Positions 7,912 through 14,676 of a stretch of 16,904 bases of DNA are shown here, piece by piece (the stretch's first letter is position 1; each line of letters opens with the position of its first letter). The notes beneath the pieces were generated by a model. The model searched no databases, was not told where the DNA came from, and saw nothing but the letters and a program-made list of their open reading frames with translations. This DNA is from Gammaproteobacteria bacterium (lineage in GTDB: Bacteria; Pseudomonadota; Gammaproteobacteria; UBA4575), in contig JAPUHH010000195.1 in assembly GCA_027297825.1 (NCBI GenBank), forward strand, positions 1-16,904. The letters are read 5' to 3'. The position numbers and the translations under genes were made by a program.

Positions 7912-8217
7912 CATTGTTTATGGTTCTCGCTCCATTTCACACCCGCCATTAACTAACTTTATTTTCTGCTTAAAGCAATTTGCGCGACAAAATATTCAAG
8001 CTAAAAAGCACTATATAAATAATTATTAAACAGGTTGAAACTCACTTAAGCTATCGAAAATCATCTCATATCCCTAACAAATGCAATATGACCATTACTC
8101 TTATAGTTAATAATAAGTCTCAACCGTCTGTGGTGTAGTGGTATTTAGTATAATTAATTATTTAAACTATGGAAGATACGGCATATTTTAAGATAAGTAA
8201 AAGATCGAAACCTTGAT

Positions 8218-8292
8218 GTAGGTCACCTACTATTTTGCGCAATAGCTTTCTTTTCACACTGCATCAACGTAAGATAATTACTACTATTTTGC
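8218..8292. promoter_or_regulatory. Dyad and 12-bp direct repeats upstream of the precursor peptide gene
   Basis: GTAGGTCACCTAC (8218-8230) is a perfect dyad around one central base. Overlapping its end, CTACTATTTTGC occurs at 8227-8238 and again at 8281-8292, 54 bases apart. The second copy ends about 30 bases before the ATG at 8325. A GATAAT resembling a -10 element lies at 8273-8278, between the two copies. The arrangement looks like paired regulator sites around a promoter. No regulator is identified. Confidence 0.4.
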
Positions 8293-8324
8293 ACGGAATT
8301 ATTGCAGCTTAAGGAAAAGCAAAC

Positions 8325-8582
8325 ATGGAACAAGATTAGAGTGAGATAGAATCAAGACGTAAATTTTTAAAAACAGCAGGAAAGTTTGCGATCTATACAC
8401 CACCAGTACTCATGGTCATGAGCAAGGCAAATGCGAATAAGATTTATAAATCAACCGGTCATTGCAATCAAGGTGTTGGTGCACCCGTGGTTAATGATGG
8501 TTGTCAACCAGGTCATTCTGGAGATGTACTAAATAATGATGATTTTCCAGGTGCAGGTTCAGGTAATCCAGGCGCTAGCTAG
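8325..8582 (+). pseudogene. Tat-signal small peptide, candidate substrate of the HprK/NTase system, with amber codon at position 5
   Basis: ATG at 8325 follows AAGGA at good spacing. The fifth codon is TAG (8337-8339), after which the frame is open to TAG at 8580-8582 (85 codons). It encodes SRRKFLK (residues 10-16), an exact twin-arginine consensus, then a hydrophobic stretch (FAIYTPPVLMVM) and SKANA, a plausible signal peptidase site. The rest is Gly/Asn/Pro-rich with two cysteines in a mirror-like setting (H46-C47 and C60 to H64) and ends GSGNPGAS, a C-terminal Ser. No start codon lies between the TAG and the RR motif, so the full peptide needs read-through or an undetected start. Short Tat-like peptides beside HprK-like kinases are a known but uncharacterised association. 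Whether it still functions is open; the reading frame after the stop is undamaged, so the mutation looks recent. Confidence 0.7.
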
Positions 8583-8618
8583 AAATAGCCCAATTATAAA
8601 TGCGCCGCCCTTGATCTG

Positions 8619-8984
8619 TTAATCAGAATTAATGGGTAGCGCATATATCTCAAGCTCATCGGCAGCATTGAGGATTTCGTAATGCTCCATTAGCTGATTT
8701 AATTCTGTGCTCTCCAGCCTATCCAAACTATCTTGCACACACGCCTGCGCATCTCAAACTCCATACGCTCACGATCAATCTGTAGTGTCTGACGTTCAAG
8801 ATCTATAAAGTTCCTGTTCCTGTTCCTGTTCCTGCTTCCTCTGCCTATCATCAACGATAGCTTCTTTTCTACTCTCAGCATGCGCCTCTTCACCATGAAT
8901 TTGTGCCTTCCTTAGAACATCACCCCAATTCGTTGCCGGTGCGTTAACTGATACAAGTAAGATCAATAGTAAAATATATTTCAC
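8619..8984 (-). pseudogene. Secreted Q/E-rich coiled-coil protein with two compensating frameshifts
   Basis: GTG at 8984 starts a clear Sec signal (MKYILLLILLVSVNAPA), then a polar helical part ending in QEQEQEQEL. The frame then stops (TGA at 8796-8798). The neighbouring frame continues naturally with DLERQTLQIDRERMEFEMRR. Near 8750 the original frame becomes protein-like again (AQACVQDSLDRLESTELNQL, then MEHYEILNAADELEIYALP) to TAA at 8619-8621. Both outer pieces are in the same register, so two opposite indels cancel. The first lies beside four exact tandem GTTCCT units (8810-8833), a slippage-prone site. The family is not recognised. The start overlaps the stop of the upstream DUF1737-like gene (GTGA), so the two were an operon. 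Confidence 0.7.
8810..8833. repeat. Four tandem GTTCCT hexamers
   Basis: Four exact 6-bp units encode the (Gln-Glu)n run of the secreted Q-rich protein on the minus strand. A hexamer change keeps the frame, but a slip next to it explains the first frameshift of that gene. Confidence 0.85.
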
Positions 8985-9148
8985 TCACCTTTTTTATACA
9001 TAACTAATGTCTGGCACACGTCATCATCATCCTGAAACACGTCACCATATGGTTGCCATTCACCACGTTTAACTTGACTACTTAATCTACGTGCAAGTTC
9101 TGGTGCTTCTGATCCTATGCATATTTGATAATCTATAACAGTCTACAT
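8981..9148 (-). pseudogene. DUF1737-like small protein gene with amber at codon 2
   Basis: ATG at 9148-9146 is followed at once by TAG (9145-9143). The frame is then open for 53 codons: IDYQICIGSEAPELARRL, then VKRGEWQPYGDVF, then VCQTLVMYKKGE and TGA at 8981-8983. The spacing of YxxxxGS, the leucine-rich helix, GxWxPxGxxF and the Q-x-h-h end strand fit the DUF1737 family, small proteins of unknown function. No alternative start exists before the domain. The TGA overlaps the GTG of the next gene by four bases. A one-base substitution would restore the gene, so the loss is recent or the start is not the one assumed. Confidence 0.6.
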
Positions 9149-9221
9149 TACGTAACTACAATCGCTGGTAAAAATGCGATTTACACTAGTTTAAAAAGAA
9201 TCGGTAACTTCGATGCGAACC

Positions 9222-9237
9222 GTCAGCGTTAGCTGAC
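9222..9237. repeat. Hairpin 23 bases past the 3' end of tRNA-Arg
   Basis: GTCAGC (9222-9227) and GCTGAC (9232-9237) form a 6-bp stem with a 4-base loop in the transcript downstream of the minus-strand tRNA. It may help end or process the tRNA precursor. No T-run follows, so termination is uncertain. Confidence 0.35.
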
Positions 9238-9259
9238 ATGTTGACTTATTTATAATTTA

Positions 9260-9336
9260 TGGCGCGCCCGGAGAGATTCGAACTCCCGACACCCTGGTTC
9301 GAAGCCAGGTACTCTATCCAGCTGAGCTACGGGCGC
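9260..9336 (-). tRNA. tRNA-Arg (anticodon TCG)
   Basis: The 77-nt cloverleaf includes the encoded CCA. The acceptor stem is GCGCCCG / CGGGCGC with discriminator G. The D arm is AGCTCAGCTGGATAGAG. The anticodon stem is CCTGG / CCAGG with loop CTTCGAA, giving anticodon TCG (9302-9300), which reads CGA and related Arg codons. The T arm contains GTTCGAATC. All stems pair. No duplicate of the tRNA 3' end was found nearby, so there is no sign of an integrated element using it as an attachment site. Confidence 0.97.
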
Positions 9337-9753
9337 ATTGTTTAAGAACAGTCAGTTAGCATTGAAATATTTTGCATAAAATATATTTACACCTTCTATT
9401 CGTATAAATAGTACTACATGTATAAATAAAGCGTAATAATTATAAATACATTCCGATTTTTGCTGAGAGGTATAAAATATATTGGTGGTAGACTATAGAT
9501 GTGGCTGTTAGATAGACCTTCTCAGCCTTAAATATGGCGTGTTACTGTTTATTCAAAGAGATTAAAGTACCAATCACTTCCTATATCCATCATATTCGGG
9601 TGATTAGATTTGAGCTACTACCATTAAACTTTACTTAATAATACATCCGCACTCTAAACACCAATAAACGATCTTTGATATTTGCGCCCTTATTACATTT
9701 CTTGTAACAGCTAAATACTTTTCCCCATAAACCTTACAACATTATTTTAAATA
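9337..9753. other. Intergenic region, nothing recognised
   Basis: About 400 AT-rich bases lie between the tRNA and a small gene. I see no open frame with a ribosome site. An imperfect inverted repeat (GCTGAGAGG near 9461 and CCTTCTCAGC near 9518) is the only structure noted. The tRNA promoter must lie just right of 9336. Confidence 0.4.
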
Positions 9754-9987
9754 TCATGCTTTGTCTTTTCTATACACTTCCATAAAGATAGATTCATCAT
9801 GCGTTATTGGGCGTATACCTACTCGAAACTGGGCTGAGAGTTTACTAGCATATTTCATAGCTGTTTCGTAAATATTCATGGTATTTTCACGATCGCCTTC
9901 AAACATTCTGTCTAGTCTCCAGCCTTCCAATTTAATTACTTCAGTATCAATATCTTCCAGCATTACAACTTTATAGTCGTCTTCCAT
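9754..9987 (-). CDS. Small hypothetical protein (77 aa)
   Basis: ATG at 9987 follows AGGGA at seven bases, a good ribosome site. The 77-aa product is soluble and mixed alpha/beta: KVVMLEDIDTEVIKLEGWRL, a helix (MNIYETAMKYASKLSAQF), then strand-like RVGIRPITHDESIFMEVYRK. The codon and residue composition look coding. I recognise no family. It stands alone between spacers. Confidence 0.6.
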   Translation of the reverse strand: MEDDYKVVMLEDIDTEVIKLEGWRLDRMFEGDRENTMNIYETAMKYASKLSAQFRVGIRPITHDESIFMEVYRKDKA

Positions 9988-10082
9988 TAATGTCCCTTTA
10001 TCCAGATTTGTTAAATATCACACAAAATCAATCAAGTATTTTCAATTTAGCCAGTGATCTTAACTAAGCACTAAGAATTTAC

Positions 10083-10170
10083 AATGATAGGAACATATTA
10101 GGCTCTATAGACTGACTAGCAAATTAGTTAAAGAATAAAACTAAGTAGGACCGATTCTGTTCCTATCATT
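10083..10170. repeat. 13-bp inverted repeat pair upstream of the wHTH gene
   Basis: AATGATAGGAACA (10083-10095) is repeated as its exact complement at 10158-10170, 62 bases apart. The right arm ends about 57 bases before the GTG of the winged-helix protein at 10227. The pair could be two regulator sites that allow looping or autoregulation, or the ends of a very small inverted-repeat element. No flanking duplication is obvious. Confidence 0.5.
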
Positions 10171-10226
10171 TAAAAGTTTTCAAATGACTTTACAATACGA
10201 GCACGAGCTGAATACGGAAATTATTT

Positions 10227-10523
10227 GTGATCGAAGAAGAAATAATTCTTTCATGTTGGAAAGATACAATTCAAGCTGTAAAAATGCGTTCTTCGCTAGG
10301 GCCAGGATTCTGTCTGAGCCATTTAGAAATACTAATTACGGTATGCCTGAATGACGGGATAACTCGTAATGATTTAATCGAGCGTATAGCAGCTATATCT
10401 CCAACTACAATTAAACGATATGTAAAAGATTTAGTTAATGGATATGAATATATAACTGAAACAAATTCTGATGGTGATTCTCGAATTAAGCATTTGCACA
10501 TAAGCGAGAGGGACAACAATTAA
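10227..10523 (+). CDS. Small winged-helix DNA-binding protein
   Basis: The 98-aa protein is largely one winged helix-turn-helix. A helix at about 28-41 (LSHLEILITVCLNDG) and the HTH at about 43-67 (ITRNDLIERIAAISPTTIKR) lead into a YVKDLVNGYEYI helix. A beta wing follows (ITETNSDGDSRIKHLHIS). The fold resembles MarR-like domains without their dimer helices, so it may be a compact regulator. It starts with GTG at 10227 after CGGAAA, and an in-frame stop just upstream limits the start choice. The inverted repeat pair at 10083-10170 in front suggests autoregulation, which is inferred from position only. Confidence 0.7.
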   Translation: MIEEEIILSCWKDTIQAVKMRSSLGPGFCLSHLEILITVCLNDGITRNDLIERIAAISPTTIKRYVKDLVNGYEYITETNSDGDSRIKHLHISERDNN

Positions 10524-10614
10524 TAGATATTATGGTCAACAAGGCGAGAAAATGGATTCCCACCTTGTGAATCGACCAAGAGATGGGCCTGAAACCTAAA
10601 ATATAATTTTAGAA

Positions 10615-10630
10615 CGTCAAATATTTGACG
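10615..10630. promoter_or_regulatory. 16-bp perfect palindrome
   Basis: CGTCAAATATTTGACG is fully self-complementary. It lies between the wHTH gene (ends 10523) and the 166-aa gene (starts about 10807) and has the size of a dimeric regulator site. It is not near the start of either gene, so the target is unclear. Confidence 0.35.
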
Positions 10631-10806
10631 CATTAAATGTTAAAAACATGGTCAATTTAGACCACTTTATTAACTGTGAATTACTTAAAATCTTCCTCGC
10701 GCCTCCTTTCGCCTAACCTAATTCAACTATCGTCAACCAGCACTCTACAACCTCGTCCAGCCCCATTACGGACACCTGATTGGGCTTATAGTGGGATGTT
10801 AAGTGA

Positions 10807-11307
10807 TTGAGACTGATACACTATAGAAATATGCTTACCTCAGTTACGTATTATCCTAAATTGTTAGCATTCTTACAGCTGTTCTACCCATCTATCCATA
10901 CACATTTAGCTCAAATTTCAGACAACCCAGCTTTGGTGGAGTCAAAACTTATTTGCAGAAATGATGTGTGCTTATTTCATGCCATAGTTTTTAGTGATGA
11001 CCTTTCGGAATCTGGAGAAAAATTTCCAATACATACCAACCAAGTAGTTAGCACACCTTACCCTTGGGACTGGCGCTGGATTTTTGCGCTACACATACTC
11101 TTTAAAGACAACATCATTTTTACTTTGAAATTCAAGCAGAAAGTCATTGCGTTACCAACTGGAAAGTATCCGTTATCTGAAGTATTCTTTGAAAATTTAA
11201 AGCATGAATTTGATATGCAGATAAGAAAATTAATAGAAGCTACAACTAAAAATAATATGACCATTGCATATTCATATACATCGCACATGACTGCTATTAA
11301 TATCTAA
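10807..11307 (+). CDS. Hypothetical protein (166 aa)
   Basis: The frame starts at TTG 10807, directly after a stop, with GGGATG upstream. ATG at 10831 (158 aa) is the alternative. The product is rich in aromatic residues (WDWRWIFALHILF, YPKLLAFLQLFYP), with a long polar helix near the end (VFFENLKHEFDMQIRKLIE). It has no signal peptide and no clear membrane span, and I recognise no family. The composition looks genuinely coding, not like a shadow. Its stop codon overlaps the glpD stop on the other strand by four bases. Confidence 0.55.
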   Translation: MRLIHYRNMLTSVTYYPKLLAFLQLFYPSIHTHLAQISDNPALVESKLICRNDVCLFHAIVFSDDLSESGEKFPIHTNQVVSTPYPWDWRWIFALHILFKDNIIFTLKFKQKVIALPTGKYPLSEVFFENLKHEFDMQIRKLIEATTKNNMTIAYSYTSHMTAINI

Positions 11308-12497
11308 TTAAAAATCTCACCTGCTTTTGAGAGTTTTATCTTTTTAGTTTCAAGTTTAGCTTTTTCTTTGGGAAGCGATTCTTCAATGTATGAGATAACA
11401 TGCTGTGCAGTAGCACGATAAGACGTTAGCTTTCCACCAAAAATAGATAAAATACGAGGGTTTTTATGGCAATCACGCAGATAAATAACTTCTCTAGAGC
11501 GTTGATTGGAATTTTTCTCGTTTTTTGGCAATACACGCAGCCCCGAAAATTTTTCGCTCACTTTTAATTTTTCATTTTCATACTTTGGAAAATGAAATGT
11601 GAATGCATCGAGTAAATATTCAATTTCAATTTCATGTGGATAAGTTAGACTAGGGTCACCTTCAAAAATACTTTCCGTTGTACCCACCATCGTTTCACCG
11701 TACCAGGGCATTACAAAAATTGGTCGTTTGTCGTGCGGACTTTCAATATAGAAAATTACACCGCCAAGTCTTAAAGGCAATATAATGTGTGTACCTTGTA
11801 CAAGGTCCACATTTATATTCTTTTGCTTAGGCTGCACACAGTCAAGCACCTTTGTTACCCAAGGCCCTGCTGCATTGATGGTGACTTTACTAGTTAATAT
11901 TTGATTCTGACGAAGTTCATTAACATAAGTAATAGTTGATCGGTTTTTTCCGAGCTTGATTTTTGTGACTGTTGCATTAAGCAAAAGTTCTGCGCCATAT
12001 TCTTGCGCTGAACTCATCACGGCTTGGGTCAGCAAACGGTCATCCGTCTGTGCCTCGTAATACTGGTACACTGCTAATAGGTTTTCCTGGCTCAGACCAT
12101 GTAACTTATTCCACTTAGCTTTTGATATTTTTTTAAACCTAGCATCACAGCTAAGATTGCCAAGCAAGGCATATAGAGAAAGGCCTGCGCGAATCATCCA
12201 GGGTGGTCGTTTAGAATTCTTGTATATCGGAATATATACAGGGGTTAGTTTTACTAGATCTGGGGCATTTTTAAGCAAATAACTGCGTTCCAACAAGCAC
12301 TCTCGTACCAACGAGAACTCAAACTGTTCCAAATAACGCAAACCACCATGAATGAGTTTGCTAGAACGTGAAGAAGTGCCCTCAGCAAGATGATCATATT
12401 GTTCAAGTAATATAGTTTTATAGCCACGAACGGCAGCAGCTTGAGCTACACCTACGCCATGAATGCCTCCACCTATGATGGCTATATCGCAATCCAT
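11304..12497 (-). CDS. glpD: Glycerol-3-phosphate dehydrogenase (FAD-dependent), lacking the C-terminal cap domain
   Basis: This enzyme oxidises sn-glycerol 3-phosphate to dihydroxyacetone phosphate and passes electrons to the quinone pool at the inner membrane. The FAD-binding motif GGGIHG is at 9-14, with the ribose-binding Glu at 32 (LLEQ). The GlpD signature GTSSRSSKLIHGGLRYLE is at 40-57. AAGPWV, MVGTTE and the final GGKLTSYR loop are also present. The protein has 397 aa, while aerobic GlpD enzymes are usually near 500; it ends soon after GGKLTSYR, so the helical C-terminal domain is missing. ATG at 12497 is 6 bases after the GDPD stop, so it is the last gene of a glpK-GDPD-glpD operon. 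The short form may be a distinct subfamily; the reading frame itself is undamaged. Confidence 0.9.
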   Translation of the reverse strand: MDCDIAIIGGGIHGVGVAQAAAVRGYKTILLEQYDHLAEGTSSRSSKLIHGGLRYLEQFEFSLVRECLLERSYLLKNAPDLVKLTPVYIPIYKNSKRPPWMIRAGLSLYALLGNLSCDARFKKISKAKWNKLHGLSQENLLAVYQYYEAQTDDRLLTQAVMSSAQEYGAELLLNATVTKIKLGKNRSTITYVNELRQNQILTSKVTINAAGPWVTKVLDCVQPKQKNINVDLVQGTHIILPLRLGGVIFYIESPHDKRPIFVMPWYGETMVGTTESIFEGDPSLTYPHEIEIEYLLDAFTFHFPKYENEKLKVSEKFSGLRVLPKNEKNSNQRSREVIYLRDCHKNPRILSIFGGKLTSYRATAQHVISYIEESLPKEKAKLETKKIKLSKAGEIFN

Positions 12498-12503
12498 CGC
12501 TGG

Positions 12504-13235
12504 CTAGATAAATTCTTCAGAATGACTTAATTTAACGATATCACCCGTCTCGATAAGCGAAACCCCCTGTTTCAATAGCTCATACGCAAACACTGGGTTT
12601 TTTATGTCATACAGTGCCCATTTCCATGGCCCTTGCCATAATTCTGCTGGCTGGTTTACCTTTTTTACATTACAAAATAAGTAGTCCGGCTGTATTATTT
12701 TTGCTTTTTCAAAATTCGTTTGATTGTATTGCCTTATCACCCAGCCCACAGGATACTCACCTTGAGGTTGCAGATATGTAATTACATTTTCCACAAAAGA
12801 AATAATTACTGCATTAAATTCTGCTTGTTTTAAATCTAGCAATACCGCATCTACCACAGTTGGCAAATCAAAGTGCTCAATGCTTTGTTTTTTTATTTCT
12901 ACAAACAACGTTGCATCTGAAATACTATTTAATCTATTTACGACTTTCTCCAAAGTCGGAATGTGCAATAATTCCAGATCTTCTTTACTTTTACCTTGGA
13001 AGTTAACTGAATAGGTTCTTATTTTTTCAGCCGTTAATTCCCGCACATTTTTATTAATCCCAGTTGTCCTTATCAAATTATCATCATGGATTACGATCGC
13101 TTTAGCATCTTTAGAAAGTTGAATATCTATTTCAATATACGAAAATCCCAAATCAGTAGCGGCTTGTATCGCCAGCATGCTATTTTCAGGATAGCTTGTC
13201 ATATCCCCACGATGTGCAATTAATTTATTCTTCAT
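12504..13235 (-). CDS. ugpQ: Cytoplasmic glycerophosphodiester phosphodiesterase
   Basis: The 243-aa TIM-barrel enzyme hydrolyses glycerophosphodiesters (such as glycerophosphocholine or glycerophosphoethanolamine) to glycerol 3-phosphate plus the alcohol. The catalytic set is present: HRG at 8-10, PEN at 16-18, E35-x-D37 (IEIDIQL), and H50 in VIHDD. There is no signal peptide, which fits the cytoplasmic UgpQ type rather than periplasmic GlpQ. It overlaps the glpK stop by four bases (ATGA) and precedes glpD by 6 bases, so its product feeds GlpD directly. Substrate choice cannot be read from the sequence. Confidence 0.92.
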   Translation of the reverse strand: MKNKLIAHRGDMTSYPENSMLAIQAATDLGFSYIEIDIQLSKDAKAIVIHDDNLIRTTGINKNVRELTAEKIRTYSVNFQGKSKEDLELLHIPTLEKVVNRLNSISDATLFVEIKKQSIEHFDLPTVVDAVLLDLKQAEFNAVIISFVENVITYLQPQGEYPVGWVIRQYNQTNFEKAKIIQPDYLFCNVKKVNQPAELWQGPWKWALYDIKNPVFAYELLKQGVSLIETGDIVKLSHSEEFI

Positions 13236-14656
13236 TGCACTCGTCTTTGTATTTCCATTTTAAATTTTTGATAACGTGCAGAAATTGCTGCATCTTTATT
13301 AGGTTCGTAATGCGTGGTTTCAGGCATTTCCCACTTCGGTCTATCCATCGCTAACCAGGCTGCCCCACGTGAAGTAGCCTCTTTATAGCCTGATACCGTT
13401 ACGGGTACTCCGCACAAATCAGCTATCCGCTGGCATAAATACGAATCTGCACTCAAACCACCGGAAGCAATCAGCTGATCCGATTGAATACCATGCTTAT
13501 TCATTTCTTCAACATTCGTTGCAATCAAAAAAACAATGCTTTCCATCAAGGCGGCTTTACATTGCTGCTTGGAGTAGTCTAAATGGGACTTATGCACACC
13601 TACAAACTCAGGTGAAAGATCACTTTTCCACCATGGCGAACCCAAACCGCCTACGGAATTAATAAATATAGGAACATCATCAACGTCGTGCCAAGGGATT
13701 TCTCCAATATTGCAGATCCCCCATGCTTCTTCCGCCCAAGTGAGTGCTGCACCTGCACCATTTATGGTACCTTCTAGTGCATATTCCTGCTCTACATCGG
13801 AGCTGTAAGTAATACTCGCAAGTAATCTAGAATCTAGTAGTGGCTTATTATTACTGTTCGCTAAAACAAATCCGCCCGTGCCAATATTTATAATTGTGGT
13901 ATGTGACTTTAGTGCTCCATATCCATACACCGCACTATTCTGATCCCCATTCACTAAAGTTAATAGGTAACCTACGTTACTCAACTTCCCATAATCATAG
14001 CTATTGGGCACCACTTTTGGTAACAGTGATGAATCAATAGAGAAAGCAGCTAACAAATAATCGTCCCAATTTCTAGTCTGTAAATTCCATAATAAAGTTC
14101 GATGTGCGTTCGCATTATCAACGCAGGCTGGGCGATCTTCTAGTAAATTAAAAATTAAAAATGCGGCTAATGGGCCAAATAAAAGATTATTTTTTTGGCG
14201 TGCATGCTTAACCTTTTGATGCTGCTCCAGCAGCCAGCGTAATTTCGAGGCACCATAATGGGCCGATATTGGCAAACCCGTTCGAGCTTTAACCTCTTTA
14301 CTATTTAATCTCAAAGCGTGTAGTTCGTTTTGAGCCCGTGTATCTAACCAACTTAAGGCTGGGCTTAACGCCTCGCCTGTAGTCGAATCCCAAGCGATTA
14401 CTGTAGAGCGTTGCGTGGTGAGTGCAGCCGTGAGGTTCTTTAGCTTATGCTGTTGAACGTATGCATGAGCTTCATGTAGAACAGCTTTGCATGAGTCAAG
14501 AATCTGTATCCCATTCTGTTCAACATTGTTATTTTCTGAATAGAAAAGATTGACCGGCTGTTGAGCTTTAAAAACGGACTCACCTAGTTGATTATAAATA
14601 ATTGCGCGCGTGGAATATGTGCCCTGATCAATTGCGATTACATGAGGGGACGTCAT
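13232..14656 (-). CDS. glpK: Glycerol kinase (FGGY family)
   Basis: The 474-aa FGGY kinase phosphorylates glycerol with ATP to glycerol 3-phosphate. The N-terminal phosphate motif is AIDQGTYSTRA (D10). ALTTQRSTVIAW (about 84-95) and WLDTRAQ match GlpK substrate regions. The C-terminal ATP half has INIGTGGFVLAN, YALEGTINGAGAALTWAEE and ASGGLSADSYLCQRIADLCG, followed by EATSRGAAWLA. The divergence from E. coli GlpK is moderate, and other FGGY sugar kinases were considered. The YALEG motif and the operon with GDPD and glpD support glycerol. It starts with ATG at 14656, 20 bases after the msrQ stop, so the MsrPQ message may run on into it. No glycerol facilitator is adjacent. Confidence 0.88.
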   Translation of the reverse strand: MTSPHVIAIDQGTYSTRAIIYNQLGESVFKAQQPVNLFYSENNNVEQNGIQILDSCKAVLHEAHAYVQQHKLKNLTAALTTQRSTVIAWDSTTGEALSPALSWLDTRAQNELHALRLNSKEVKARTGLPISAHYGASKLRWLLEQHQKVKHARQKNNLLFGPLAAFLIFNLLEDRPACVDNANAHRTLLWNLQTRNWDDYLLAAFSIDSSLLPKVVPNSYDYGKLSNVGYLLTLVNGDQNSAVYGYGALKSHTTIINIGTGGFVLANSNNKPLLDSRLLASITYSSDVEQEYALEGTINGAGAALTWAEEAWGICNIGEIPWHDVDDVPIFINSVGGLGSPWWKSDLSPEFVGVHKSHLDYSKQQCKAALMESIVFLIATNVEEMNKHGIQSDQLIASGGLSADSYLCQRIADLCGVPVTVSGYKEATSRGAAWLAMDRPKWEMPETTHYEPNKDAAISARYQKFKMEIQRRVQ

Positions 14657-14676
14657 GTGTATGCTTGTGTTGTATT

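Larger units (their letters stand above)
7711..8324. other. Divergent intergenic region between kinase operon and precursor peptide gene
   Basis: Apart from the decayed peptide gene at 7812-7911 and the repeats at 8218-8292, I find no gene here. The stretch 7950-8215 is AT-rich and has stops in all frames. It must contain the promoter of the plus-strand peptide gene and, if still active, that of the kinase gene. Confidence 0.5.

Noticed and set aside
8128..8152. GTGGTGTAGTGGTATTTAG resembling a tRNA 5' end and D arm.
   Set aside because: No acceptor, anticodon or T arm can be formed downstream.
4692..9148. Recurrent TAG codons inside damaged genes, suggesting amber reassignment (TAG read as an amino acid).
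   Set aside because: TAG is also the natural terminator of intact genes here (acyltransferase fusion, MarR, glpD, and the peptide gene itself). The SRAP remnant also carries TGA, TAA and frameshifts, so ordinary decay explains the pattern.
9260..9336. tRNA-Arg as an attachment site for a mobile element carrying the decaying region.
   Set aside because: No integrase, excisionase or second copy of the tRNA 3' end was found in the window.
9460..9530. GCTGAGAGG followed by a matching arm, recalling the CTGAGA core of a TPP riboswitch.
   Set aside because: The second conserved TPP element (ACCTGATC and GATAATGCC-like parts) is missing and no thiamine gene follows.
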